A stretch of 64,000 nucleotides of DNA from Silene latifolia (taxonomy: Eukaryota > Streptophyta > Magnoliopsida > Caryophyllales > Caryophyllaceae), in NCBI RefSeq assembly GCF_048544455.1, contig NC_133531.1:65076099-65140098 (forward strand). The letters run 5' to 3'. Made by a program: the position numbers and the translations under genes. Shown in pieces: positions 1-11,462 of this stretch. Each line of letters begins with the position of its first letter. The first letter of the stretch is position 1. The notes under the pieces were generated by a model that saw only the letters and a list, made by a program, of their open reading frames with translations, did not search any database and had not been told where the DNA came from.

Positions 1-641
1 AATATCCTCATGTCTCGGATGTGGCGTAGTCGATCAATGTGAACAAGGATAGAACAAACACAATATATACAACAATATATACAACTACGCTACAAAGGAA
101 ATGAACATGTTTTTGGTTTTTCAATTTTTTCAATTTTTTTTTTTGGGTTTTCGAAATTTTTCATTTTTTTTTTTTTATTTTTTGAATAAAAGTTAAGTTA
201 GAATTCCCCATCCCACACTAATATGGGCATTGTCCTCAATGGCCAAAATGATGGGAAATTATGCAAGCATGATGCATGAATTCTACACTAAATGCAAGCT
301 ATACTAATCTACACTACATGATGCATGGGTTTTTGTTTATGACGGAGAGCGTAATTTAGATTAACTCCCGTTGCGTATGCATGTACTTCCCCAAACCGAG
401 ATAGACATTATTTCTAATGTCCTAAAGTTGGGGTAGTTCATGCACACAAGATGCAATGCATGAAATTAAATTTGTCATTTTGGATTTTCAAAAGTGGGAA
501 CAATAAAATAAGAACACCTCAATGGGGCCGAGGTGTTAGTCCTCTATGTTGCTAGGACTCTCCAACCATGATCAAGATAAAATAAATAAAACAAAGAAAG
601 GAGTAGACAAACCTCAAGAGGGTAGGAGCCTCCAAAGCTTG
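1..641 (-). other. Noncoding 3' region of element A
   Basis: About 640 bases downstream of ORF1 on the minus strand with no credible gene. It contains a T-rich stretch near 110-180 (A-rich in the element transcript). The stretch is clearly homologous to 17566-18177 in element B and 40140-40762 in element C, so it is a conserved noncoding module of family I. Confidence 0.75.
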
Positions 642-2228
642 CTAGTCTTCCACCATATCATCATTGTCATCATCTTCCTCAATAGAAGTGGATTCATCAC
701 CACTTCCCTCTTCACTTCCTTGCTCACTTCCTTCATCACTTTCTTCATCATCTTCTTCTTCTTCATTTACCTCTTCTTCAATGCCCTCATCATCAACAAC
801 CTCATCACCGACAACCTCATCGTCACCCGATGTCTCACCCCTAGATGCACTTGGAAAGAAGACTTCCCTATCCGCCCAACTAGGCAAAGGACATGAAGGA
901 TCAAGTAGTCCTTGCCTAGCTAAATGAAGGAGGGGTGGATATTGGGCTAAGTATGCATCTTCCCGATCCTTATGAGCTTGTTTGTGTATCTCTTGCATAA
1001 GTAGAGTCATGTAGTCATTGCTTGCTTCAACACCTTCGAGTTTGAACTCTTGAAACTTGAATGGATAGGGTGGTGTGACAATGGAGGAGGAGGGCATTTC
1101 AATTTCACCCCTTTGTTGACGGATGATGTATTCGGCTTCTTTTGGGAGGGGAAGAAGGTAGTTGGTCCGATAGACACTCAAACGGCATATCTTGGAAGGC
1201 AAAGTAAAAGATCTAGTATCATTGGTGAGCCACCCATATTTGGTGTCAAGGGGATTGTGTGTTACCCACTTATACTTGTTAATCATAGCATCCATGTCAA
1301 TGAGATGACCCCCATTTTTGGCCACATACTTGCTATCCTTGTTGAAATTCGGATCAAAGTACTTGGCTAGAAGAGTGACTAGACCTCCATTTACGATAAA
1401 AGGGGTGCCTTGCTTTCCACAATCAACATTTAGCCATCTTTCCACCAAAAGCCTTAGAGCATTGTAAGGCTTGGTGAATTCCCTTCCAATATTTAAGGCC
1501 GACTCAAGTAGAACACAATCGAGCTTCGTAAAGTGGTTAGTGTCTTTTCTTGTAATGATAGTATTCCCGATGACCTTGTGCCACACTCTAATGCCCGGAT
1601 GGTGGACTAATAGAGCGCGACTAGCATGAAAGTTCTCAAATTTCCTCCCGGAAATCGCCTCCCAAAGAGGAGCGGGGTCATATTTTTCGGGCTTCTTGTA
1701 AAAACGAGGTGCATCACTAAGACCTAATGCTTTACCCAAGTCATCAAAGGTGATGCGCCTATTCACATTGGCAAGGCGAAACTCGATGTTTTCTCTAGTC
1801 TCTATCTTAGTTACTTTCAAAGAACTCAAGAATTCTAAGGTAAGGGAGGGGTATGTCAATTCTCTTGTGGCAAACAATTTTCCCAACCCCATGGCTTCAA
1901 AGAAGGCTTTTGTTTGTTCAAGGACACCCAATTTGTTCAAGACATCTTCACATATGAATTTGGTGGGTAGAATGGATTTTCTAGCATACTTGGCAAATTT
2001 ATCCCTATGGGAGTTAGAAATGAAAATTACCTCCGGATAGTTTGGTAATTGAGCAATTTCCGGAGTTGTTGATGTTGTTGCTTCCAAGGGAGGATTTTGT
2101 TGTTGAACTTCCAAGTTTGCACTAGCCACCACCATAGCCAATGAGGCTTTCTTTGCTTGAAGACATTTTTTCCTTGTTGAGAGCACCTTTGCCTTAGGTG
2201 CCTTTGTTGATCCTTTTGTTCTTGCCAT
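642..2228 (-). CDS. ATHILA ORF-1-like protein of element A
   Basis: Uninterrupted reading frame of about 528 codons. I chose the methionine of MARTKG at 2228 because element C has the same MARTKGATK start, while the residues upstream differ. The N-terminus is basic and rich in Lys/Ala/Thr (possible nuclear targeting). The middle has features I associate with the ATHILA ORF-1 family (PF03078 type): TYPSLTLEFLSSL, ITFDDLGKALGL, LWEAISG, HHPGIRVWH and NGGLVT. The last 70 or so residues are a very acidic Asp/Glu/Ser tail. The function of this family is unknown. It is the best preserved of three ORF1 copies here; B is truncated and C has one stop. It sits downstream of gag-protease, where autonomous Athila elements carry their third, env-like ORF, but I see no clear signal peptide or membrane segment. 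Confidence 0.8.
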   Translation of the reverse strand: MARTKGSTKAPKAKVLSTRKKCLQAKKASLAMVVASANLEVQQQNPPLEATTSTTPEIAQLPNYPEVIFISNSHRDKFAKYARKSILPTKFICEDVLNKLGVLEQTKAFFEAMGLGKLFATRELTYPSLTLEFLSSLKVTKIETRENIEFRLANVNRRITFDDLGKALGLSDAPRFYKKPEKYDPAPLWEAISGRKFENFHASRALLVHHPGIRVWHKVIGNTIITRKDTNHFTKLDCVLLESALNIGREFTKPYNALRLLVERWLNVDCGKQGTPFIVNGGLVTLLAKYFDPNFNKDSKYVAKNGGHLIDMDAMINKYKWVTHNPLDTKYGWLTNDTRSFTLPSKICRLSVYRTNYLLPLPKEAEYIIRQQRGEIEMPSSSIVTPPYPFKFQEFKLEGVEASNDYMTLLMQEIHKQAHKDREDAYLAQYPPLLHLARQGLLDPSCPLPSWADREVFFPSASRGETSGDDEVVGDEVVDDEGIEEEVNEEEEDDEESDEGSEQGSEEGSGDESTSIEEDDDNDDMVED

Positions 2229-2549
2229 TGATGAATATACCAAGAAAAGAGTGAAAATCTTCAATATCCAATAATACCCAAATCGATTTTAAGACGAAAG
2301 GCTTTGCCTTCGTAATTCAAAAATCGACTCAAAGGTTGAAGATTTTGGTGCTTGGTTTTGATTATTGTTGGAAAAGGAGTGATTAATTGTTGTAATGAGG
2401 AAGTTTAGATTTGATTTTGTTGAATTTGGTTGAGGAAATCTTGTTTTGGTGGTGGAGAGGATGAGGGTTTTTGGGGTTTTGGTAGTGTTTTGAATGAATG
2501 AATGAAGAAATGAATGTGGGAGGGGTATTTAAAAGACCCGAAAAATTTG
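2229..2549 (-). promoter_or_regulatory. Candidate internal promoter and leader of ORF1 in element A
   Basis: On the minus strand a TATA-like TTTTAAATAC (plus positions 2525-2534) lies about 300 bases before the ORF1 start. The LTR TATA box of the same element reads CTATAAATAC. Here the box is followed by CCCC, as in the B and C LTRs. The stretch between the box and ORF1 is C/T/A-rich, resembling plant 5' leaders, and the motif array lies immediately upstream, as in the LTR. The sequence similarity is seen; promoter activity is inferred. Confidence 0.4.
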
Positions 2550-2945
2550 AAACTGCAGGGGAAGACGGGCGTCTTTCCTTTGAGACGCTCGGATTCTGCC
2601 TGTTCTGGGTTCAGGATTCCCGCCTAAAGACGGGCATCTTTCAGCTGGGCCGCTCGGATTTTTCGACTACAAGACGAGCAGATTCTGCTGAAGACGGGCG
2701 GATTCTGATACAGCAAGCTTTCTTGTTTTTCACTGGCAAAAAGACGGACGTCTTTCTGCTGGGACGAGGGGATTACTGAAAACGAGCGTCTTCTCTGCCA
2801 GGACGCTCAGATTCTTCGACAGTCCCCAATTTTCAATTTTCAGCTCAAATGGACGGGCGGATTTTGCCAAAGACGCTCGGATTCCCTAGGGACGAGCGGA
2901 TTCCCCTGAAGACGCTCGGATTCTCCCTGGTCTACCCGGATTCAG
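2550..2945 (-). repeat. Internal family I motif array (element A)
   Basis: About 400 bases filled with degenerate copies of GACGGGCGGATTC, GACGCTCGGATTC and GACGGGCGTCTT, spaced about 20-30 bases. Paired half sites form near-palindromes of the type GAATCCG(AG/CT)CGGATTC. The same array is present at 19085-19500 in B and 42690-43090 in C, and a shorter one lies in each family I LTR. Confidence 0.85.
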
Positions 2946-3263
2946 TTCCATCTGTGCACTTGCATATCCCGTGTCATTTTTCATTCTTCAAATCCCGTGT
3001 TCTTCATTGTAGGGGCTCTACTAAGGCATGAATAGCCTAGGCAAATGCTATCCCCACACTAAGCTCAAGCACTACTCATCAATAAAATCATTAGTCCCTC
3101 CCTCACTTCTCTCAAAAATGATGATTATCTTGATCAAAGCATAAAAATCCACAAATGACAAAAAAATGCAATGCAAGAATTAAAATGCAAGTTAGGGAGT
3201 TAGAAATATTTACAAATGGTGGTTTAGGGAGGACTCCACCAAACTCTCATCCTTAGTGAGATG

Positions 3264-6073
3264 TCATGGGGGCATGTCCAAGGTGTTGTTGATGTTGCTC
3301 AACACCTTGAAGAAGTAGTCAAAAGCTTGTTCATTGTCATGATAAAGATCCTCAATAGATCTTTGCGCTTGTTATCCTTCATGTTGGTCTTGATCGATAG
3401 CATTACCAATATAGGGATTGAAAATCCCTTCAAACTCATCATCCCAAAGACCACAAACTTCATCTACTTGGTCACTAAAGATCTCTTGAGTTGATAGAGA
3501 CAACTCTCCCACTTTCTTGTCTTGGCCAATGAGGCCATCTTCTTCATTTCTTGACTTTGGCGAGCTTTTCAAGCTCTCTTTGTCACAATTCACTTGCTCT
3601 TTGAATGGAGCATCATCGATTTTCTTCTTCCATTGAAATTCCGACTTCTTCCTATCATCCTTCCGGCTATAATGATCAATCATAAAACATGGTTCATGCA
3701 AATGGAGAGCTCTCATGGTCTTGTCAAGATTGAAAGTTATGCTCTCATCTCCCACTTCTAGAGTGAGCTCTCCATGCTTCACATCAATCACCGCACCCGC
3801 GGTGTGTAAGAAAGGTCTTCCTAGAATGATTGGAATGTTGGAGTCTTCTTCCATGTCAACAATGACAAAGTCCACCGGGATGAAAAATTTCCCAATTCTT
3901 ACGGGAACGTCTTCTCATATCCTTAATGGTGTCTTCGTCGATCTATCGGCCATTTGGAGTGTGATATTGGTGCATTTAAGCTCTCCCATCCCTAACCTTT
4001 TACTCACCGAGTACGGCATAACACTCACACTAGCCCCTACATCACATAAGGCTTTGTTGATCGTGGTTTCGCCAATGTACACGGTATTGAGAAGCTTCCC
4101 GGATCTTTAAGTGTTGGAGGTGAACTTCCTTGAAGGATTGCACTACTCACCTTAGTGAAGGCGATAGTCTCAAGCTTCCGGATCGACTTCTTCTTTGTAA
4201 GGATGTCTTTCATGTATTTTGCATAGGCCGGCACGTGATTGATTAATTCCGTAAACGGAATCGAGACTTCCAAATTCTTCACAATCTCCATAAATTTTCC
4301 AAGTTGGTCATCAAATTTGGGCTTAGCTTGACGACTTGGAAAAGGAAGTCTAATCACAATGGGCTCCTTCTCCTTGGCCTTGTCTTCATTTTTCCTTGAA
4401 ATTTCTTCCTTTGATGGTTCTTCATCCTTGGAGTTTTGCACAACTTCTTCTTTGTCACTAGCTTCCACAACTTCATCCTCAACTTGCTTCTTCGGTGCTT
4501 CATACCTTGTACCACTTCTCAAGTGAATGGCACTAACCGATTCATGTCTTGGGGGATTAATTTGAGGTCGTAATTGCCCCTTATGTCTTTGTGAGCTTGA
4601 AGATGCTAATTGAGTAAATTGGGTTTCCAACATTTTGGTGTGAGCTAGGATGTTGTTGATGGTGATTTCCTTTGCTTGACTATCTATTTGCATTTGAGTG
4701 AAAAACGCTTGTTGATTCTTTTGCATTTGGAGGACCGCTTTTTGAAAATCAAAACCTTGGTCATTTTGTTGATTGTATGGAATTTGATTTTGGTAACCTT
4801 GGTTTTGGTTGTAAAAGGGTCTTTGATTTTGGTTTCGCATGGGAGGTGGGCTGTATGTTGGTTGAGGGTTTTGAACATTTTGGCTTTTGTATGAGAGATT
4901 TGGGTGGAATTTGGTGTTTTCATTGTAATAATTGCAGTAAGGGGTACCACTCTTGTATGCTTGGAAAGCATTCACTTGCTCATTTGTTCCCCTACATTTA
5001 CTTTGGTCATGTCCCAAAGTTCCACAATTCTCACATATCCCAATTGGGATTGATGAAGATGTCGTCATGGCATTAACATGATGATTTGGTGATTTTGAGG
5101 CTTCTTCAAGTCTAGTCATAGCTTTTTCAAACTTCAAATTGGTGGTATCAATGTGAGCACTAAGTTAAGCACCCAATTGAGTAATGGAGTCCACTTCATG
5201 CTTTTCTCCTCCAGTAGCCTTGCGAGGTCTACTATATTATGAGTTATGGACCGCCATTTCCTCAATCTTGTTCCATGTTTGATTGTCGTCAAATTCGGTG
5301 AACATTCCATTTGATCCCATCTTGAGAATGTTTCTTGAGTCTTCATAGAGACCGTTCCAAAATTGTTGTACCAAGAACCACTCGCTAAGTCCATGGTGAG
5401 GACATGAGCGACAAATTCCCTTGAATCGCTCCCAAGCTTCATACAAAGATTCTTCATCTCTTTGCTTAAAGCCCGTGATTTGACCTCTTAGCATGTTAGT
5501 CTTTTCCGGTGGATAGAACTTTTTTTAGAAAGCTAGAGCCAACTTCTTCCAAGAATCAATTCCGAGAGTAGCCTTATCAAGGCCTTTCAACCATTGTTTT
5601 GCGGTGCCAATTAGAGAAAAAGGAAATAAGACCCATCGAATTTGGTCTTGAGTTACACCGGTTTGAGAAATCGCATCACAATAGTCACAAAAAGTCTCCG
5701 TATGAGAATGAGGGTCTTCACTAGGCATCCCCCCAAATTGACTTCTTTCAACTAATTGCATAAATGCGGATTTGGCAATAAAATTTCTGGTTAGATGTTG
5801 TGGTGTGGGAGTACCATTGGGTAGGTTCTCCTCGGTGGGTACGGAATGTGATGAAAACTTAGGCATTGTGGGTTGATTTTGTGTTGTATTTTGTGTTGGG
5901 TTCTCCCCACCTTCTCTTGCAAAAGGGTTGATGAACTCAATAGTGTTTGGTTGAATATCAACAACCTCACCAATACCTCTCAAAGTTCTCCTAGCAACTC
6001 TTCTATTGTTTGTCAAAGTCCTTTCAATTTCGTGATCAAAGGGTAACAAGTTACCTTGTGACCTTCTAGACAT
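3264..6073 (-). pseudogene. gag-protease of element A, broken
   Basis: Homologous to the intact gag-protease frames of elements B and C. The capsid part starts at MSRR (6073), followed by a CCHC zinc knuckle (CENCGTLGHDQSKC), a glutamine/asparagine-rich stretch and a retroviral-type aspartic protease. Compared with B and C it is broken by a Tyr to stop near 5524, a stop replacing Gln near 5230, another stop near 5164, a frameshift and loss of sequence near 4080-4090 just before the protease DLGAS site, a stop near 3915 and a stop at 3372. The protease active-site region is therefore out of frame with gag. Reading resumes as GRPFLHTAG with the distal protease part. Not functional in cis. Confidence 0.88.
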
Positions 6074-6190
6074 GCAAAATATCAAACAATTCGAAAATAA
6101 TTAGAACAAACCTTGAGGAGTTTTACTTCCCAAGGCAAAGAAAGACACAACTAATAACAATATAAGAAAATCTAAATCAAGTTAACACCG

Positions 6191-6208
6191 TCCCCGGCAA
6201 CGGCGCCA
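6191..6208 (-). other. Primer binding site of element A (tRNA-Asp type)
   Basis: The plus strand reads TCCCCGGCAACGGCGCCA, identical to the 3' end of plant tRNA-Asp(GUC) including CCA as I recall it. It lies four bases inside the LTR edge. The same 18 bases stand at 22720-22737 (B) and 46325-46342 (C), which fixes the minus-strand orientation. Confidence 0.85.
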
Positions 6209-7306
6209 TTTTTGGTCGTGATGCCTCGTAAGGGTTTAGTTTTCGGTACTTGTCGTTAGGAGCACCTAGACCAAAACACAATTTATATCTTCACACACAA
6301 CTCTACAATTAGTAAAGAGGCAAGTAAAGGTCGGATCCCAAGGGACGGGAATTGAGATGAGATTTTCTATTGCAACTAGTGGTGTCTAAAGGTGTCACAA
6401 TTTGGGGTTTGAAGTAGAAGATCACTAAACAAAATAGCAAGGAAAGTAAACAAGCAATATGATTAAAAAGGGATGTAAACAATTGATAAAAGGCACTAGG
6501 GTGTCATAGGGTCATAGGGGATTCATGGGAATTGATCATACAAACATATTCTCAAATTATAAGCAAGCAATTATTATTGTGATGGATCGAGTTGGTTTAT
6601 ATATTACAATCCTAGGAAAGTTTAGGTCCCGGAGCCGAATCGATTAGATTGTACAACACCTACAAGTCGACTTAATCTTCCCTACTCAACAATATGCATG
6701 GTCTAATGAGACTCGAGTTGGTTTATGTCTTACAAGTCTCATTGAAAACATAGGTGATGGGTAAAAAATGCAAGGATTCATAGGCTCACATTTCATCAAA
6801 CATAACATGTGCATAAGTTGAGATCACAACAAGCAAGCCAATAAATTATGAAAACATATTAAATTAAGCATGAATCATTCCCCATGTTGGTTTCCCCTAA
6901 TTACCCATTAACCCTAGCTAAGGAAACTACTCACTCATTATCATGTTGAACATCCTAGCAAGGTCGTCAATCATACCAACAAAGTGAAACATGATGAATA
7001 AATGAAAGTAATTAACAATAATTAAAAAGGGATTAAGAGAATTATACCTACTAATGATTCCAATAATAAAGCAAAGAATAAAAGAAGTACTTGATGCTTG
7101 ATTGAAAGGTTGTCAATCTCCCAATAATAACCCAAATAATCTTCAATTACCCAAAATAAAGGATGAACAAGAGAGAGATTAAGGAAATAAAACTTGTATT
7201 AAAACTTGTATTAAAAGTTGATTACAAGATTAAAGAGAGATTTGATTGATATTAACTACACTAAAGATTGCTAAGAAGAACATGCTCTTCTAATTAGACT
7301 AATGTG

Positions 7307-7316
7307 GTATTTATAG
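7307..7316 (-). promoter_or_regulatory. LTR TATA box (element A)
   Basis: The minus strand reads CTATAAATAC. The same box is at 15558-15567, 23831-23840, 31759-31768 and 47436-47445 in the other family I LTRs, about 180 bases downstream of the motif array. Transcription start is inferred some 30 bases further on. Confidence 0.6.
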
Positions 7317-7485
7317 TGGGGATTAAGTACATAAATTAGGGTTAACTAAGGGCTTAAATGACGATTAAGTCCTTGAGGAATCGCCAGTCTCTAGGGAGAT
7401 TCCGGTCTCGAGGGAGACTCCGGTCTCAGAAAAAGATGCGCATCCTTCCTTGAAGCTTGTAGAAGACGAACTAGACTGCATGGGA

Positions 7486-7650
7486 ATCCGGGCGTCTTAG
7501 GCGCGGGACGGGCGGATTTAGGTGCTTCTGGACGGGTGTCCAGAAGGTGAAGACGGGCGGATTTGGGAGATTTTGGCCGAGCGTCTAGGTGAGGAAGACG
7601 CTCGGATTGTAGGCCTTGGACGGGCGTCTTCAGATCAATCCGCACGGATT
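7486..7650 (-). repeat. LTR motif array, family I (element A)
   Basis: Iterated GGCGGATTT, GACGGGCG and GACGCTCGGATTG units. It is positioned upstream of the TATA box in U3. Equivalent arrays lie at 15716-15880, 23990-24155, 31914-32085 and 47588-47765. Confidence 0.8.
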
Positions 7651-8002
7651 GTCAAACAGTTTCGTTCCTTCTTCTTTTCTTCCTTTTTCTTCATAAAACC
7701 CTTGAGGATTTCATCGAGGATGCAAGGATCTTTTCTCATTATTGCCCATCTACTATATTATGTACAAAGGCCTTCTAATCTTGTCTCTCCTTGATGCTTG
7801 GTCATTGAATTCAATCAATTTAGCCTCATTTTGCCATGAAAATGCAAGGTTTGCACTCCTTTCTTACCAAGGACACAAAACCTCAAAGAATATGCAAAAC
7901 AAAGAATTAAAGACAATAAATGACCCAAATATGCACTAAAAAGCATGGGAACAAGGCTAATTTGGGGACTAAATGTGCTTAAATTATGGTCACATCACTA
8001 CT

Positions 8003-8519
8003 ACATCAGCAAAAAGTTCATTGAGTACGAGACGAGGTACACCCAACTGGAAAAGACATGCCTTGCCCTAGTATGTTCAACAAAGAAGCTGCGGCATTAC
8101 ATGCTCAGCTACACGGTCCACATCTACTCCAAGATGGACCCGGTTAAATACATCTTCGAAAAATCCGTACTAAATGGAAGGCTGTCTAGGTGGACACTCA
8201 TGCTGTCCGAGTTTGATCTCAAGTTTGTACCCCTCAAGGTTATCAAGGGAAGAGCAGTCGCTGATTTCCTGGCGGAGGATCCCGTCAACGAGGACCCAAC
8301 GACCGACACATGGTCACTTCCTGACGAAGACATCCTTTATGCCGACTCCGACGCACGGGACCTATACTTCGATGGTGCATCTAATCTGAGAGGCTTCGGG
8401 GTAGGAATCCTTCTAATATCACCAGAGGGAGAACATGTTCCGATCTCGGTCAAGCTGGACTTTGCCGTCACCAACAATGCCGCTGAATATGAAGCATGTC
8501 TCATCGGCCTACAAGCAGC
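8003..8519 (+). pseudogene. Element F pol piece 1: end of RNase H, start of additional RNase H
   Basis: The frame starts abruptly at the edge of A with YYISKKF and shows the RNase H tail typical of gypsy pol (ETRYTQLEKTCLALV, LRHYMLSYTVHIYS, RWTLMLSEFDL, KGRAVADFLAE). After a linker the second RNase H begins with DLYFDGAS (first catalytic Asp) and NNAAEYEACLIGL (catalytic Glu). It is cut after LQA by the insertion of E; the next residues of the same domain are found at 27974. No stop codon within this piece. A tandem of two RNase H domains is diagnostic of Tat-lineage elements. Confidence 0.85.
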
Positions 8520-9908
8520 TGACACGTCTGTCGCGTACCTGTCAAAAATAACCAACTGGCTCTAACTAATATAGCTAGGGAAGTCGGGTCGAATCCACAG
8601 AGAGGTAGGAAATTGTCTGCTAAAACTAGGTTCGCCAAGGTAACCAATTTTGGGGTTTATAAAATGTGATTTCTAAACTAAGAGAATAAGGAAAAGAGAA
8701 ATAAAAGGAAGGAGTTTAACAGATAAAAGAGAATAGCTAAGACAAACGGTTCACCATAATCATCTGGTCGAGTAATCTAGGTCCCAGGTCAATGCAGTAC
8801 GGTCTAAGGGGTAGCGAACGTCACCTTTCGGTCCTTAATTCACCCTAAAGTGTAAACAGTTTAACTTTCGCCCTCGCTGCAATACTCTATTGTTCGCTAC
8901 TAGTCTGCCTCTTCCAACCTTTCGGTCCAGGTCAAGGTCCACTAAGAATAAGGGTCTAACCGCGTCGACTCGATTAGGAAATTACAATTAATTGTAGCAT
9001 TTAAACAACAAAGACGACACCGGCATTAACCTAGTAGATCGATTACCCTCCCTTCATGTTATGGATCCCCTATAGTCTTAGCATAGGAAATTAGCTACTC
9101 ATAATCGTCGGATTAACAATTACAACAACCAAATAATTTAAACTAAGCATGATAAATAAACTATTAAGAGACTGATTGAACAATTATAAAGCAAAGAGAG
9201 AAAAGGATTTAAAAGCAGTAAATACGATTAAGAAATAAACTCGATTGATAATACCGAATCCGAGTAACAAATGTAGAGAATAGAAATCCAAAGAACAGTG
9301 ACCGAAGTAGCAGTCGAAAATGTACGTAGTGAAGAGATGGGAGTAACGTGATGTTCCCCTCAGTCTTATACTAGAAAATCGTCTTAAACCTAATCTATGG
9401 ACTAATTACAAAAGCCCATAAAAGATTAGGCGGAAATAAACTAGAAGCACACGAAATCCCCTCGATCGAGCAGAAAGATTACTCGATCGAACACAAATCA
9501 CTCGATCGAGTTAGAACAACCTCTCGATCGAGCAGCATCGCTTGAGAACTCCCTTGATCGACTCCTTAAACTGGTCGATCGACCAATCTTGAGTGTGTAA
9601 AGCATTCGATCGAGCAGCAAACCACTCGATCGAGCTATATAAGCATGTTAGGACTTTGAAATGCTTTGCAAACTCAGGTCACGCGTCTTCCAATTGTTAG
9701 ATTTCCAAGCTCCAGCTCCTTCTTTCCATGAATGCGTGCAATTGGGACAGTTAAGGCTCGATTTAGCTCCTCTTTGGTCAATTCCTGCAAATTACAATAA
9801 ACGGACCAAAGTAGAATATTCGGGGGCATTTGTAGCCAGATGCTACATAAAAAGCACAGAAATGCGTGTAAAAATGAGGTGAAAACCTTATATAAAAGAC
9901 ACGCATCA
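8520..9908 (-). repeat. 3' LTR of element E
   Basis: 1389 bases, TG...CA, matching 26582-27968. It contains a TATA-like AGTATAAGAC (minus strand, plus 9363-9373) with the palindrome cluster 9465-9640 just upstream of it in U3. Confidence 0.93.
9465..9640. repeat. LTR palindrome array, family II (element E, left LTR)
   Basis: About eight copies or near-copies of CTCGATCGAG, with best form ACTCGATCGAGT (a perfect 12-base palindrome) and GGTCGATCGACC, spaced 20-30 bases. Repeated in the right LTR at 27515-27700 and in the D LTRs at 33390-33585 and 38330-38520. Confidence 0.88.
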
Positions 9909-9947
9909 AATCTCCCCAAACCAAACCTTTACTTGTCCCCAAGCAAA
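9909..9947 (-). other. Polypurine tract and adjacent stem-loop of element E
   Basis: The minus strand reads GGTTTGGGGAGATT directly before the 3' LTR (plus 9909-9922). Next to it TTTACTTG (9928-9935) pairs with CAAGCAAA (9940-9947) around a four-base loop, with one wobble in RNA sense. Confidence 0.7.
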
Positions 9948-11462
9948 TATGAATGCAACTAAGGGTGAACAATGGAACGGGACCAACACATCAGCTACAA
10001 ATCATCCACTAGAACCAATTTAATGCAACAAAATGACAAAATGGCAACTGAAAAGTGCAAACGAGTTAAATTAATGTTTTAAGCTTACTGAACCGTCGAC
10101 CTTGCAAGATTCAAAGATGTCGGACTCTCACGGGTCGGTCGTCACTCAAAATCAGGCACAAGGTGAGTATATATGTGAAAGATAGGAAGAAGCAAGACAC
10201 TCACCTAACTCGACCTATAAGAACATGCATGCAGTTAACATGAATAAAGTCTCTACAACCGTACATATGCATTCCAACCATACTAATGACCAAGACACGT
10301 GCCGAGGACTTACATTTGGGTTAGTGAGGTAATGGGTAAGAAGGGGCTAAAATGAATTTGGATATGTGGGGTTAATAGCCAGGCTAGCAACAACGGATCC
10401 AAATATAGACTGCATCCCAACTTCGTACTCATAACAGCAAGATGAAACGGTGCAAAATTATGCACTAAACTCACAAAACCAAAAGTCGTCAACTCCCCAT
10501 AAAATATAAATAAGGCATGGGAGTGTGAAACATTGTGCAATTCTCATTCTTTTTTTTTTTCATTTTCAAATTTTTTCATTTTCCATTTTTCGTTCTTCTT
10601 TCTTTGCACTTTTCGTTCTCTTTTTTTTTTCAATTCAACATATTTTTTTTTTCTTTCTTTCCCTTCAATCTTTCCACCATCTTCTGAAATCAGATAAAAT
10701 AACCATATTGCAATAAAACATTCCAAGAACTACTCGTTACTAGCTCAGCTAGGGTAGGAAATATTATAGAAAGTAGTTGATAGGACAAAAAGGCAATTTG
10801 GCTATGTGAGGCTCATGGGTAGAATGAAATAAGGGGGACTGCCTCTCCTAACACGTGTCACCATCCACAGACCGAATGCATACAGGTATTAAGAAGACTG
10901 GACTCATGCTTATGCAAATTGATGTTACATGTCTTAAAGAGAGTACTACTCACATCCTAGATGAAACCGGTCATGAATGTCACCAGTTTTTAAGCTCTAG
11001 CCTCAGAATGTAATGTAGCTTGCCGACATAAAGAATCAAGTCTATTCGTTCAGATAAAGAAGAAACAAAAACTCGTAGATTATGCACATAATCATGCCAA
11101 TTAAATGTCAAGAAAATGCAAGGTTCAAATAAGGGTTCAAAGCAGCGTAAGTGTTCAACCGTTCCGACTCAAATTAAACATGGAATTTTTTTTTTAAATG
11201 ATTTTTTTTTAAATTAATTAAAACAACAATGCATGCGGAAATAAATAAACGTGCAAGCAAAAATGCAAGAAACATGCAGACACAGATATGGATGCATACC
11301 TCCCCAAACCAAACCGTACAATGCCCTCATGGTACCAAAATAGGGAAAGAAAATGCAAACTGAAAAGAAAAGGAGAAGTGGAGTCGGAAAACTTACAAAA
11401 CGTCATATAGCGGGACCTCCCCAAACCGACCATGAACATGGGAGGTCAAAGAAAGTCAAACA
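9948..11462 (-). other. Noncoding 3' region of element E
   Basis: About 1.5 kb without a credible gene. It includes a T-rich tract at about 10545-10680 that is purine-rich in the element transcript. Parts are recognisably homologous to 33924-35520 of element D (for example the CTCCCCAAACCAAACCGTAC box near 11300 and 35370). Confidence 0.7.

Larger units (their letters stand above)
1..7997 (-). mobile_element. Element A: family I Athila-like non-autonomous LTR retrotransposon, right part
   Basis: Minus-strand element whose 5' LTR lies at 6213-7997 and whose 3' LTR lies left of the window. The order on the minus strand is 5' LTR, tRNA-Asp type primer site, broken gag-protease (6073-3264), a CGGATT-rich repeat array, ORF1 (2228-642) and a noncoding 3' part. 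No reverse transcriptase, RNase H or integrase lies between protease and ORF1. The right end reads ...cacatca followed by ctact, after which the Tat-like pol of element F resumes in frame, so A is inserted in F and ctact (7998-8002) is the expected target duplication. The left copy is outside the window and could not be checked. Position 1 matches about position 40145 of element C and 17570 of element B. Confidence 0.9.
6213..7997 (-). repeat. 5' LTR of element A
   Basis: Begins tggtcgtgatg and ends ggtcacatca. It is homologous along its length to the B and C LTRs, but the first 80 or so bases (the U5 end) differ. The left boundary follows the PBS spacing of B and C; an alternative start is tgatgcc at 6219. 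Confidence 0.82.

Noticed and set aside
546-927. Plus-strand frames over ORF1 of A (Ser-rich)
   Set aside because: Shadows of the acidic Asp/Glu tail codons (TCATCTTC repeats) on the opposite strand.
6191-6208. tRNA-Asp gene
   Set aside because: Only the 3' terminal 18 bases including CCA are present, next to an LTR: a primer binding site, not a tRNA gene.
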